From positions 13,355,601 to 13,419,600 of the forward strand of contig CM049319.1 in assembly GCA_026874595.1 (NCBI GenBank): DNA of 64,000 bases, written 5' to 3'. A model generated the notes under the pieces. It was given only the letters and a program-made list of their open reading frames with translations, searched no databases and was not told the origin of the DNA. Below, in pieces: positions 1 through 11,500 of this stretch (within the stretch, counting starts at the first letter, position 1; each line of letters starts with the position of its first letter). The translations under genes were made by a program, and so were the position numbers. Origin of the DNA: Sipunculus nudus. Lineage: Eukaryota > Annelida > Sipuncula > Golfingiida > Sipunculidae.

Positions 1-287
1 GTAAATTACTGCACGGTCGCCCTTAATATCAGACATGGTAGCTGCACAACTACATGTATTTTAAGGTAAACCGTCATAATGAAAAGGCTATCAGGCCTGG
101 TATGTGATACTTTTCTCCCCATCCCTCTACATGCTTTTAAACCTCTGCTAATTTGAAGTGCGCACATTTAGTAATTAGCACTTTGTGTATCGACCTATGC
201 AAAGACACTCGGACGACTCCCCAATCCTGTCTTTTATTCTGGTAATATATTTTTATAAATTTTATTAATATTATATGGATTATACAA

Positions 288-456
288 CTAGTTATTATAA
301 CTAATACGTGGCACTTTCCATGGTTCGAATGGTGGCATTTTGTTTTCTCTGGAAGTTGAGAAAACCGGAGAACCCGGGAAAAACCATCAGCCTTGGACGA
401 GTAACTACAACCCTCTCTCATAGCAACGCCGGAGATCGAATCCGGGTCGCCAGCTG
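288..456. repeat. Dispersed repeat, copy A (AAAACCGGAGAACCCGG family)
   Basis: Begins TAGTTATTATAACTAAT and contains GGAAGTTGAGAAAACCGGAG. A second, diverged copy with the same start and core lies at 8743-8890. The shared boundaries mark a mobile or SINE-like unit of about 150 bp. Confidence 0.65.
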
Positions 457-2118
457 GTAATTTATTCACTTTAAATTTTAATTTTTTACAAACTTTAATT
501 TTAACACTTATCTTCCTGGAATAACTCTTAACCCAGAAAAAAATACAAAAATCTATGTACTATGTCTATACACCTGATCACGACCAGATAATCTTACACT
601 GGAAGGAATATATTAAAACTAAGGAATTCCGGCTTATCAGGAATGATACATTGGACAAATCAGAACCAGAGATAGACCGATATATCGATTTACCACTGTC
701 TGCGTATAATCAGTATACTGGTGACCACAAAATCATGGCCGAAAAAAAACTTTGTAAAACATGGCAGACATGTTGCAAAAAAAAAGAAAATTAATCTTAA
801 ATATTCTGGGCACTTTTTCAGTATTTAGTTTGAAGTATGTTCAGACATCTTTTTTATCTGCTTTTAAAATTTAACATATATCAAACTGAATACTGAAAAC
901 ATGTTTAATGTCACAATGGTTTTAAGGCCAAACATTTTTTTTTATCTGCTCTTAAAATTTGTCTCCAAACCATTAATAAAGTAATCCCTTTCTGTTTCTC
1001 TGGGCGACGGTTTCTCAACTTGTTTTCGTGCATGGTCTTAAAGTAATCATAGGTATGTTATCTTGTTTAATTAATTAAATTAAATTAATTAAATTTAACT
1101 ATCAACGAGTATCAATCAAAACTAGATTACAAACGATATAAAGTTTTCTTTGCAAACCAAAATCAGCAGATGGCTGCCATTAAATAAAAAAGGTATATAT
1201 CATGAGCCATGAGAAAATCATGAGATCGACTAATGCACACAAAGGACATATTTGTAATGTTTAAAAGTTAAAAAAAGTTAACCGTTTGATAACTGGATTT
1301 AAAAGAGCCAGTACTGCGACTTCTTTGTTAATACAAGAGGATGCACTTGACTATGCGTTCATACGAAGGTGTAACTAATACGTCGTGCGGTAATGAAAAG
1401 CTATAGTTATATACATAGTGACAGCGCCAGAAACCGTACAATAGATCACCAAGCTATCATTCAGACACTTGGGTGGTAGCTTGAGGTATAAACTTCATTT
1501 CATTCATAAGAAATCATAAGAACATTTTCTCTATGTCACTAATTAAACTGTTATTTCCTGAATATATACCCAATTATTTTCATATGGTGATGAATAAGGA
1601 AATAGTCATTCTTTGCTTGACATGATGGATAAGTACATATGTAACATTTATCTTTCTGTTTTGTTACCAGCACCACTTAATTCATCCGTGCTCTCGTTTT
1701 TCAGCACTGAAAACTCCTTTTTCCAACTGGAGATGTACTTAAGAATATTAGGGCGTTTCAAAGTTTATTTTCTTGTGGACAATTTGTTAAATGCAAAACT
1801 TAAAACAGGCAAAGATATACAGTAATGGGTAATGCACTTAAAATTTATAATATCACTGAAATTCATATACTTTACTATATATTACTGGATATTGCGAAAA
1901 AATAATTCATACTTTGAAGGGTTGTAGCGGATTAGACAACCCTCTTACCCCCACCCGGCCTTAATTAGATTGCAAATATGACTGCATTCCAAATCAAATA
2001 AACCAATTTGATAAACCCAGAATCATATAAAATCATTCTGGTTAAACATATCCTCAGGTTAAATATATATATATAAGAAACCTGTGTAATAAGAAAAACC
2101 AATTGGACTGGAAAAAAA

Positions 2119-2267
2119 GTTGTCTTGATTAACAGGCAGACCTATCAGACCGGTCAGTTACAACCGATGTGATTGCTTTCGATTCACTAGTGTGGTCTAA
2201 AAAAAGATGGTCCTTATAAACAGTATAACTTATTAGACTGTAGGTCTTCAACACAGGGTCCACTGTA
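2119..2267. mobile_element. Small TIR element (MITE-like), copy 1
   Basis: Shares GGTCAGTTA, TGATTGCTTTCGATTCAC-like text and a TACTGTA/CACTGTA end with the copy at 43579-43738. It lies in the intron just past CNBD2-like exon 9. Confidence 0.6.
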
Positions 2268-2323
2268 TATGCACATCGTTTGCTTGTGGAAATTAATTTA
2301 CTGCTGCTGTTGGGTACACTTAC

Positions 2324-2491
2324 ACTGAGGTCTCCTTCCCTGAGAGCACCAACTGTGGCCAGACGACTCTCTCCGGGGAAGGACTTGGAGGGTTTCGGAA
2401 GAGATTTACCCTGGATTACTTCGGCGGAAGAGGAAACACTGATATCATTTGGTGCGGAGATACTAAACTCTCTAAGCAAGAGGATATTGCC
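2324..2491 (-). CDS. CNBD2: CNBD2-like exon 9 (residues 412-467), last exon seen
   Basis: Follows IYFVVR in phase 0 with [11 protein letters not shown], completing the strand of CNB domain 2, then a Ser/Pro-rich insert ([20 protein letters not shown]) like the insert in human CNBD2. Ends GALREGDLS at a strong GTAAGT donor, so more exons must follow. An earlier GTAAAT donor inside the exon is a possible alternative. Confidence 0.72.
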
Positions 2492-2548
2492 CTGTAACAG
2501 ACACAGCAGTCCTCGTGTTACTGTAGATAAGGCGGCCTCCATATATAT

Positions 2549-2589
<41 letters not shown>

Positions 2590-5500
2590 GGTTCCTGAAA
2601 CAGCATTTTCCAATAATATACATTAAAAGTGTATATTCACACTATCTATGATAAATATTTTTGTATAATTTCGAGAGAGAAATAATAAACAGCATTTGTA
2701 ATATGTAGATCAATTAATCAATACTTAAAATACCTTAAACAATATTTGGAATGTGTATGTTAAGTCAGTGCTAGACATCCGATTGCCTTTTTAATATGCC
2801 CAGCCATTAAAGCTTTGTTATTAACAGAAGTGGCTGTTTGCTGTTTGTTTGTTTGTTTTTCAATACACTGGCAATAATCTACAGATAAAGAAAAAATAAA
2901 ATACCCGCACGACAAAATATATATGCTGTGCATTGGACCAGTCCGTTTCTATGACTTTTCCATGTGGTATGACCTTGATGTGAGCCTGGAAACAAAGTCT
3001 CGTTACCACTTCCGTCGGCCATTGGTCGAAAACCGGATGACGTCTGCAAAGATTTATAAACAATGCTGCGTTAGCCTGAACAACACTTTTTTATTTGAAT
3101 CGAACGTTTTTTTTTTCAAATATACGGTTCTTTGAGTTACTGTTGGTGTAAAGAATTATATCATCCGTGGGTGGAGGCAGGTATTGGCGATCACACCCCG
3201 CCAATAGTGTATTGATAATACGGCAACGCCTCCCAGTTCACGCGAGGGTTTGCTTTTACAACTGCTTAGCACACGAGTCTTGTAGCAACAAGAGAAATGG
3301 GAATGTAATGTAATGTAATAAAGACACTGCACAAATCGATCGGATCAGAATAACCGGAAGTCCACCCTAATCGGATAAGTATTATGACAGGTCTTCTAAC
3401 CCCGATGTTTTCTGACTGAAAATTATTTTTCCTATCCTCTTTTACTGTTATACCCTTGTCATTACCAGCAATTATATGTAGCCATATTGCCTGTGATGTA
3501 AAGGTAGATAACACTCTCAACTATTGGTATAAGCTAAAGACCAACCCTTTAGAAGGTTGATATCACTTTGTAACTAATTGTCCTAATGTTTAAAATACAT
3601 ATACGATAGAGGCAATGGTTATTATATTGTACAAGAAAAAGCAACCCTGCAACATTTATTTTAATCGTGAATTGAAATTGGTTATTTTACCATTAACTTA
3701 GTGAGCGTCCCATACTGATGAATCATAAGAGCGTCCTTCAGTAACCATGAAAACCACTTTCATGATACACTTATGCCCGTGGCATACTGAGAATCCGAAT
3801 AGAATGTTTTTTAAGGCGTTTGTGATTTTATTACAACATAAGCTTTACAACCTTACCAATGAAGTATGACGGATATCAAACTTTCTTCCTATGTCTGTCT
3901 GCCCTCCAGGTTAGTATAATTCAGATTTTCATATCCAACTTAATCTTAATGCGAGATTTATTGTGAAACATCAATTCCAATTTCATTAATTTCAAAATGT
4001 TCTGAAAAATGCTATATTTAATTCAAATATTTTTATTTGATTCGGATTCAGGTAACAAATAAAAAAGTGGTAATCCCTTAACTGTAGGACACTAGTGGTA
4101 ATTTTGACATGCGACCAGTGAAATCAAGGTTGTTGTGTACACAAAATGGCAGCTCCCTGAGCGGTTTCGAGAAACTTGGAGTGGCAATCCTGTCAGGGTT
4201 GAATAAGGATGGGACAAGAAAGCGATGATATTTGTAGACGGATGCTTCTTAAAGAAAGGTAAAGTTAATTTTTTATTCTTCTGGATATTTTTTTGTACCT
4301 TTGTACATGTCTACGTAAAAAAAATCCTATAGCGGATGACTTCTGTAATATATGACAGGTCAGTGCTTAGAAAAACTGCATCATTTAATCTGGTTTAAAC
4401 TATTAAAATAATTTAAGGTGTTTGCGCTGTCAGTGTTGTCTAATTCTTACCGTGCTACGGACACTTTTTGCTCCAGCTCGGCCCTGAATATATTGGGACA
4501 TATCTCATCAAATGTGTCTCTGTCGATAGTGAGGAGCTCTGTACGTTCTCGGCAGACGACCGTGGCCGTCCGCTCACCGCATTCACTCAACAGGGCCAGC
4601 TCCTGAGAAAGGTACGTGATAAATTGTCTGAAGAAATATATATTTCCCCGCACATTTGTAATCTAACATTTTGTACAAAAATCACTTACGTTTACTAGCA
4701 CTGTTTTCAATTTCGATCTCAATGTAACAAATACAAACACCAAAGTTGAGAGAGAGAGGGGGGGGGGGATGAGAGACTTTTTATCTCACGGGTGACGAGG
4801 GCGTCCACCACACGATAAAGGCCAACAAATAAAATCAATTTTATAGTTGTACCCTTGGTTTATTGTAACCTTCCTGCAAGTTAGCAAAATTCCAATACCT
4901 ACCCCAAAATCCTCTTTTTAAAACAATTGAAAAGTCATCTCCTTTTCCATATTTCCATATAGTCGGCAGAAAAAAAAAACTATTTGTGTGTGTGTAAGGG
5001 TGTATGTGCGTGGGTGTGTGTCCTACGACCCATAATCTCTGAATGAGCTTGATCTAACATCGCGCCTTTTTAAGCTAAGATAACATATGCACGGAATGCA
5101 GCATGCGGAATAATGAAGCATTTGGAATGAAGCGTGTTAACAGATTTCGCGGCAACATACATATTCATCTGAGTCGCTATCATGCGGAACCCGCAAAACT
5201 TGCTACATGTACCAATACGCTTTGGAGAAAACGCATTCCGCATGCAGGATCCGCGCATATGGAATCTAAATTTACTTTTATTTTTTATTTAGTAAATATC
5301 GATTTTTATTTAGCATCCTCCATGTTGGATCTGCATTTTGTGCATATGGCAAGAATCTTAGCTTAATGCAACTAAGTGAACCTACCCCGAAGCACAGTCC
5401 TTGGTCGATGATGTTTTCTGTGGCCAGATGCTTCCTTCCGGTCGTCTGGTCTAACGTCTCTTTTTGAATAAATACAGACCCTGAGTAGATAAAGAAGAAA

Positions 5501-8500
5501 TTGCACCCGGGATGGCCCTGCCGCACGACCACCCGCCCCTTCTCACAACTGAAAATAAAGAACACAATGGATATTTCCTGGATCACAATCGTCAGTGGGT
5601 CTCAACTTGCACTCCAGTCCGCACTCGTCCAAATTTTAGGGAATCAGACTGCGAATTGGACTCGATGAACCAGGACTCGGACTCAAATTCCGAGGTAAAG
5701 ACCGAGAAATCAGGCCGAATCCAACTCCAATCCCAAATTCAAACTCCAATAGAAAAAAATGCACATACTATTATGAATTCCAGAACTAAATTCAATTAAA
5801 CTTTCGAGTAAAAATCATGTGTTAACCAACATAAAAATGCACATGATAATTTCAAATTTCCATTTTAAATGGACTTCAGTGGTCTGGATTCGGACTTGAA
5901 CTGAGACTTAATTTGTATGGACTCGACTAAATCACTGATAATTAACAATATTCATTATGACTGTTTTGTTGCTTAGAAATGAACTACAATGTTATGAGAA
6001 GAAAGTAGCAAACGAGTCCTTTCTAATCGTTGTGGTCCCGCTGTCCGATATTCGGAGAATCACCAGCATTTCCGGAAGTTCGCCTGGTCGGGACCACACT
6101 GGAGTACGAATCTGCTGTTTAGGGATAATGGGAGTCACAATCTAACCCTATGTTGGAGAAGAATTGATTCAAGCAAATTACATAAGCATGTTTTTAGGTG
6201 GTAAGGGCATCACGGAATAAGTAATATTTTGCAGGCATGCGCAAATGTAAACAGTTTCAGAAGGTGTAACAATTTTTTTTATTTTAAAGTTTGACAGTTG
6301 ATCCAAGTATAGTCCCGCCGTCCAACAGCGCCTATCAGGAACAGTAAAAACCACCTCTGGCGGAAGGGTTGGTTGGGACTGGAAATACGTCAGTTCCGAT
6401 TTTATGGTCATGCTGCACTGCATGTTTCTATAACCGACCAATATACCTTTTAAAAACCCTCAGAATTCGGATAGAATGTGACATGGACACACCCATTCGA
6501 TATGTGTTGTTCGAAATTCATGCGAAACGAATAACTGAATTTTATATATTTCTAGCTTAGCCCATTTATATATCCCCTTCATCATTTTGCACTTGGAGAC
6601 TGGTTCAATTTTATCCAAGTACAACAGATTTTATTTTAACATGGAGAAGACTGACTTAAATATTTCCGACAGTTCAAGAACATAAAACGTGCATATCCGA
6701 CGCGTGGCCACAGACAACTTAAGTGACAAAGTTCAATGCGATCACCGTCACCGTACATCCTTCTTATTAAAGGAGATTTTGCGTCAAGTTCGGGGGAATC
6801 TGCTTAACACCAATGGGCAGCAGCATTATTTGGATGTGCGAAATGGGAGTAAACCGAGATTATATCACACGAGAATATATTATGAATGTGTACTTCGGAT
6901 CTGGCTTGTCATCCTTATATGTAAAGTCTCCCATCAATGCAGTCGAGTGAAACGACACAGAACTTCGAAATGTGGATTGCATGCATTATAACGAAAACTT
7001 AAAGGCGCCTATCCGACGTCTATAAAAAGAAAGCATATTATTTTATAAAATAAAAAAATGATCCAGAAAGCGTTGGTCTCATCGCACATAGGCTATTCTT
7101 TCTGTTTATATCCACGTGTTTATAACATGGGGGATTGCCAAAATAATCAAAACACATTGAAAAAGGACATTTAGCGCCAGGTCAGATGAACGAGAGTTTT
7201 TCAAAGGGCGCTTTGCAACTATCTTCCACACATATATTTGCAACCATCTCAGGTTACATGTTTTTTTTTCTGTTTGTCAGTATTGGCGCATGTCCCGTGT
7301 TTACTAATAGCTTGTAGATAAAGAAAACTCATACATCCATCACAGAGGCATAACGAGAAATTTTCTTAACAGAAATTACCTTGTTATTACAGATAATTAG
7401 AATTTACACAGAGTTAGCCAGAAATCATTTAAATTCTCCGGAGAAGGTGGGTAAATAGTTGGCTTTAATCTATTTATAATTTTACAGTATGTCTGAAATT
7501 GATATATTCCATTTTTTGGGGGGCTTGCCGAAAATATTGAATATTTTGATGGTATGTAAGGAGGTGGGAGATGCGACCCCCATAATCTCACCTCCCTCCC
7601 GCTGGATCTGGCCGTCAAAAAATAAATAAATGATAAACCAGCATACGTTAGTGTACGGGTGTTCCTTTAGTAAGTGAAACCTATATCAGGGGCGGATCCA
7701 GGATTTAGAAAAAGGGGGGGGGGGTCCAGCCCAGGAGGACAAATGAAAACCCTAAAAAAAGGTCCTCAGGTCTGGAAAAGGGGGGGGGGGGGGGTCCAGG
7801 CGGCAAAATTTTGTCCGAAGCCCTTAAAAAAAGTTTCTGATGAAAAAAGGGTGGGGGGGGTCCGGACCCCCCCCCCCCCCCCCTAAAGTAAACGGAGATT
7901 CCCGGCCGGCAGCATGGGAATAAAACAATGCTATCGTGTTTGTAAGACGCAGTAACAACCGATACACTGGCAAGCGTCGCCATACAGTATGGATGAACTC
8001 GTGATGGGAGCGCTAAACACCACATAATAAGAGCTAGGCAATAATTATAACACCTGAGATAGACGCAATACGTAACCGATATTGATTAAAAGAAAGCGCT
8101 GATTATCAGTTGCACATTTCATGTTACCAGTCCCCCAGGAGAGCGCATGACAATCAAGGCATCTCTCGCCGCCTTATAGACAGCGATCGTCCGTCACTGC
8201 TGTTCACGCGATGGTAGCGTGAAATACAGTGGCGGATACGGATTTTTAAACAAGGAGGGTGGAGGGGGCTTGGAAATTAGAGTATGTGCACCCTGGCAAA
8301 TACGTATGAACTGAAATTTTATATAAATACAGCAGAATCATATCGTTTCGGCGTCTTTGGGACCAACCAAACACTGACACAACGCGCAAGATAATAATTT
8401 AACTACGTATTAATAATTAACCAATAATTAATTATTTAAAACTTTGATATCACGGGGTTCTAGTAAACCGAAGTTTATTGTGTCTACGAATAAAACTATA

Positions 8501-11500
8501 ACCAAAAAAATCGAATCAGTGGTTTATAATCAGTAAAATAAAAGACTGAATAGCTTGGGGGTATTAATTTATTTATGTCATTTTTATATTTTGAGTTGTT
8601 CCAGACAGACAGGGCAGGTGTCTCCAAAAAGAACACGTGTTCTACCGGTTTAATAATACCAGTTGTTTCTGGTCCAGCTTAACCTCATGTAGGACAGACT
8701 ATAAACTGTGTATTTTTTATTTATTTTACATTAATTCTACAAATAGTTATTATAACTAATGGAGGGACTCTTCGTGGCTCAGACGGTGGCGTTCGGTGGT
8801 GTCTGGTGGAGGAAACCGGATAACGCGGAGAAAACCACCACCATTGGAGGAGCCACTGCCATCCGATCATCCAAAGCTGAGCCTAATACCCCCCTCCCCC
8901 CCCCCCCCCACCCACCCATATTAAAACATCTTTTAACACCATCATTGAATCAGGACTTGATTACCTACGAACATCCGAAATCACATCTGTGGCCGGGATG
9001 ACATAGTTTTAGTCTGAATTTGCTGGACTGATTTGGTTAAACCGGTAAAGGGTCCTTTTACTATGTTTCATACATGTGGTGGGAGTCGGTTCCTTTTTCA
9101 TAATCGATCATCGGTTTGAGCAAACCGATCGATGATCGATTAATAATCGGTTCAGGCAAATATAAAGAAACGTGCAGTTTTCTGTGAAATTGTACTTTCT
9201 TAACCAACCCCGCATGTCTTAGTAATTCTACCTTAAGAAAAAAAGTTTTTGTCTTTTTTTATATTTTCCTATTATAAGTAAAATATGCTTTTAAAAGTTT
9301 AATTTTAATTATTTATAATAATCAAGAATTAAACCACAATCCAGGACATCTACTTGCTGCACAGACCCGGAGAATTTATGGAGCATTTTAACGCCATACC
9401 GCCCATATTTTGCAATGTACATCTCGTTACAAAACTCCCCGCTAATTCTGCAGCTCCCTGCCAGTTCACAGAGGTTTATTACGTTCTCCGTTCTCGCATT
9501 TACCGTGGTAAACTCAGTTACATACTGAAGTTATTTGGGAACACAGACTCATTGTCATGATTATGATGTAATCGATAGTTGGCTTTGGTAATCGAGCGCT
9601 TGAAAGTGGCAGCAAACCGACTGACTTTCGATAAAACTCGATGATCGGCTCACCACTATTTCATACCACCAAAAGTAAAACTCAAATTACACTGACTGAA
9701 AGTCCAGAATTTATCAAATCACGAAATAATGACTGAAGTCACGGGGTCAATGACACCAGCTTAAGTTGACTGAATGTTGGTAGCATAAATTAATAAAATA
9801 ATATAAAAATACACATCGTCCGTTATGTCACATTTTGTGGGTTTCAGATTTTTCATTCTGTATTTCCAGAGTGTTTATTATAGTCTATAATCTTGTCTGG
9901 ACATAATGTGTCATAAACTGATTAGCTAACCTTTATAAAACTAATTATATAGTTCTACTGACCCGCCCAGTCCCCCATCTTCATTTAGTCCCTCCAAAAC
10001 CCTCATATTACCATAATAATTTGTTTGAAATGTCTTTGTTCCCGATATTCACTGCTCGTGAATATTCTAGTTTTAACAAGAGGATAGGATGGGAATCCCG
10101 TGTACCCACTATTCACATTTCAACCAGACACAAATAAAAATCACGTGGTGTGATACATTTCAATCAGACAAATATAAGAATCACGTGATCTGATACATTT
10201 CAAGAAATTTTCATTTTGCTCAAAACACCCGTTTTTAAATAACAGAGAATGTTAATTAAAGCGCATCACTCCCTTTTCTAATCACAAAACAAAAGACTCT
10301 TTGGTCTCATATGGCTTCCATCTACAAGGGGTTTAACGCTTCCCCACTGCTTATAAAAGATTAATTCCTATTAATTCTTTTTCTTATTAATTCCTATTAA
10401 TTAACGTTAATTAAATCCATGTATATCATATTTAACCAAATATGGGTGATTCCGCTCGGTGATATCACGTGTACGTCCTCCCATGTGTTTTTATTGCTTA
10501 CGTGGTTTTTGGGTCCAATGCATAGATTGTTACTTTCTTATTCCACCAGGCAGCACTGAGAAGGCGCGCGCATGCGCAAAGAGAATGTAAAGAAACTCAA
10601 AGAGCGCATAACTCTCTGACGGAACAACATTGTGAAAGCGCTATATCCACTAACTTAACGTTACATCCCTCAAAGAAAGCATGTACCTATTGTTATTTTA
10701 ACAGCACTCAAAGAGCGCGCACCCACGCTGTCGACAGGTGCAAGCCCGGCAAGGTTTATATCTCGAATATATACATTTAAATATCCTTTCAAAAGATTTT
10801 TTTTGTCTTGAAAGATCAAAAACCTTCTTAAAAAATAGATAGATGTACATATTAAAAAGCCCCCACACTACATATAGTTAGGGATTAACATTTTTAGCTT
10901 AATCTGGGTTATTTGTACATTTCGCGGTCACCGGCCCGAAATAATCCCCTTCTCAAAAGGGAGATCTTTGAAAGAATTGTTTGGCAGGCCTTCCTGTCAC
11001 CGGGATATCGCACGAAGAGGGCTTCTACCTGCGACCCCCCCCCCCCCCCCCCCATACATGACCTGATATGCTTGAATGCACATGTACCGCGTCCAGGGCG
11101 TTTGACAAATGAGCGAGTCGTATGCGACTAAAATCGTGTCCCATGGTCACACAAACCAGTGTTTATCGCATTTGGTTTGTCGCACCCGTCTTTCATGTGC
11201 GATCAAAGGACGGCAACCATGAGGCAACACATGACACATACAAGCGTCAAGCAGATGACGATAAGAAGTTTTGTCCTTTCAAATCAAGATTTATGCCTGT
11301 AAACCTAAATGATATTTCAGTAAAATATAACAAATAATTATGTTTTAACTAAATTAATGTTGGATAGGACCCCCCACACACATGCACACAAAAATAATTG
11401 TCCTGGCGCCTGTGCTTAACGCTTTATTTTGCTTCCACTTTAAATGTCACTTTAATTGCATCAAATTCATTGTTGCAATCTTTCAGTGATACATATATAG

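Larger units (their letters stand above)
1..2323. other. CNBD2-like intron or 3' region, no gene supported
   Basis: AT-rich. It holds a repeat at 288-456, a poorly conserved segment, and a MITE-like repeat at 2119-2267. I looked on the minus strand for the rest of the second CNB domain and found no exon I can defend. Confidence 0.6.

Noticed and set aside
137-469. 110-codon minus-strand frame
   Set aside because: It overlaps a dispersed repeat whose second copy (8743) lacks the frame.
555-794. 79-codon plus-strand frame with mixed composition
   Set aside because: No known domain, no splice signals that join it to anything, and no conservation I can judge. Not enough to call a gene.
1648-1764. 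Minus-strand frame containing RPNILKYISSWKKEF and ending in a stop
   Set aside because: It faintly recalls a protein-kinase segment (HPNILKY) and lies where the next CNBD2-like exon might be. However, the acceptor is poor, the phase compatible with exon 9 gives an early stop, and it does not resemble a CNB domain.
7705-8025. Pro/Gly-rich frames on both strands
   Set aside because: Produced by G- and C-runs of a repetitive element.
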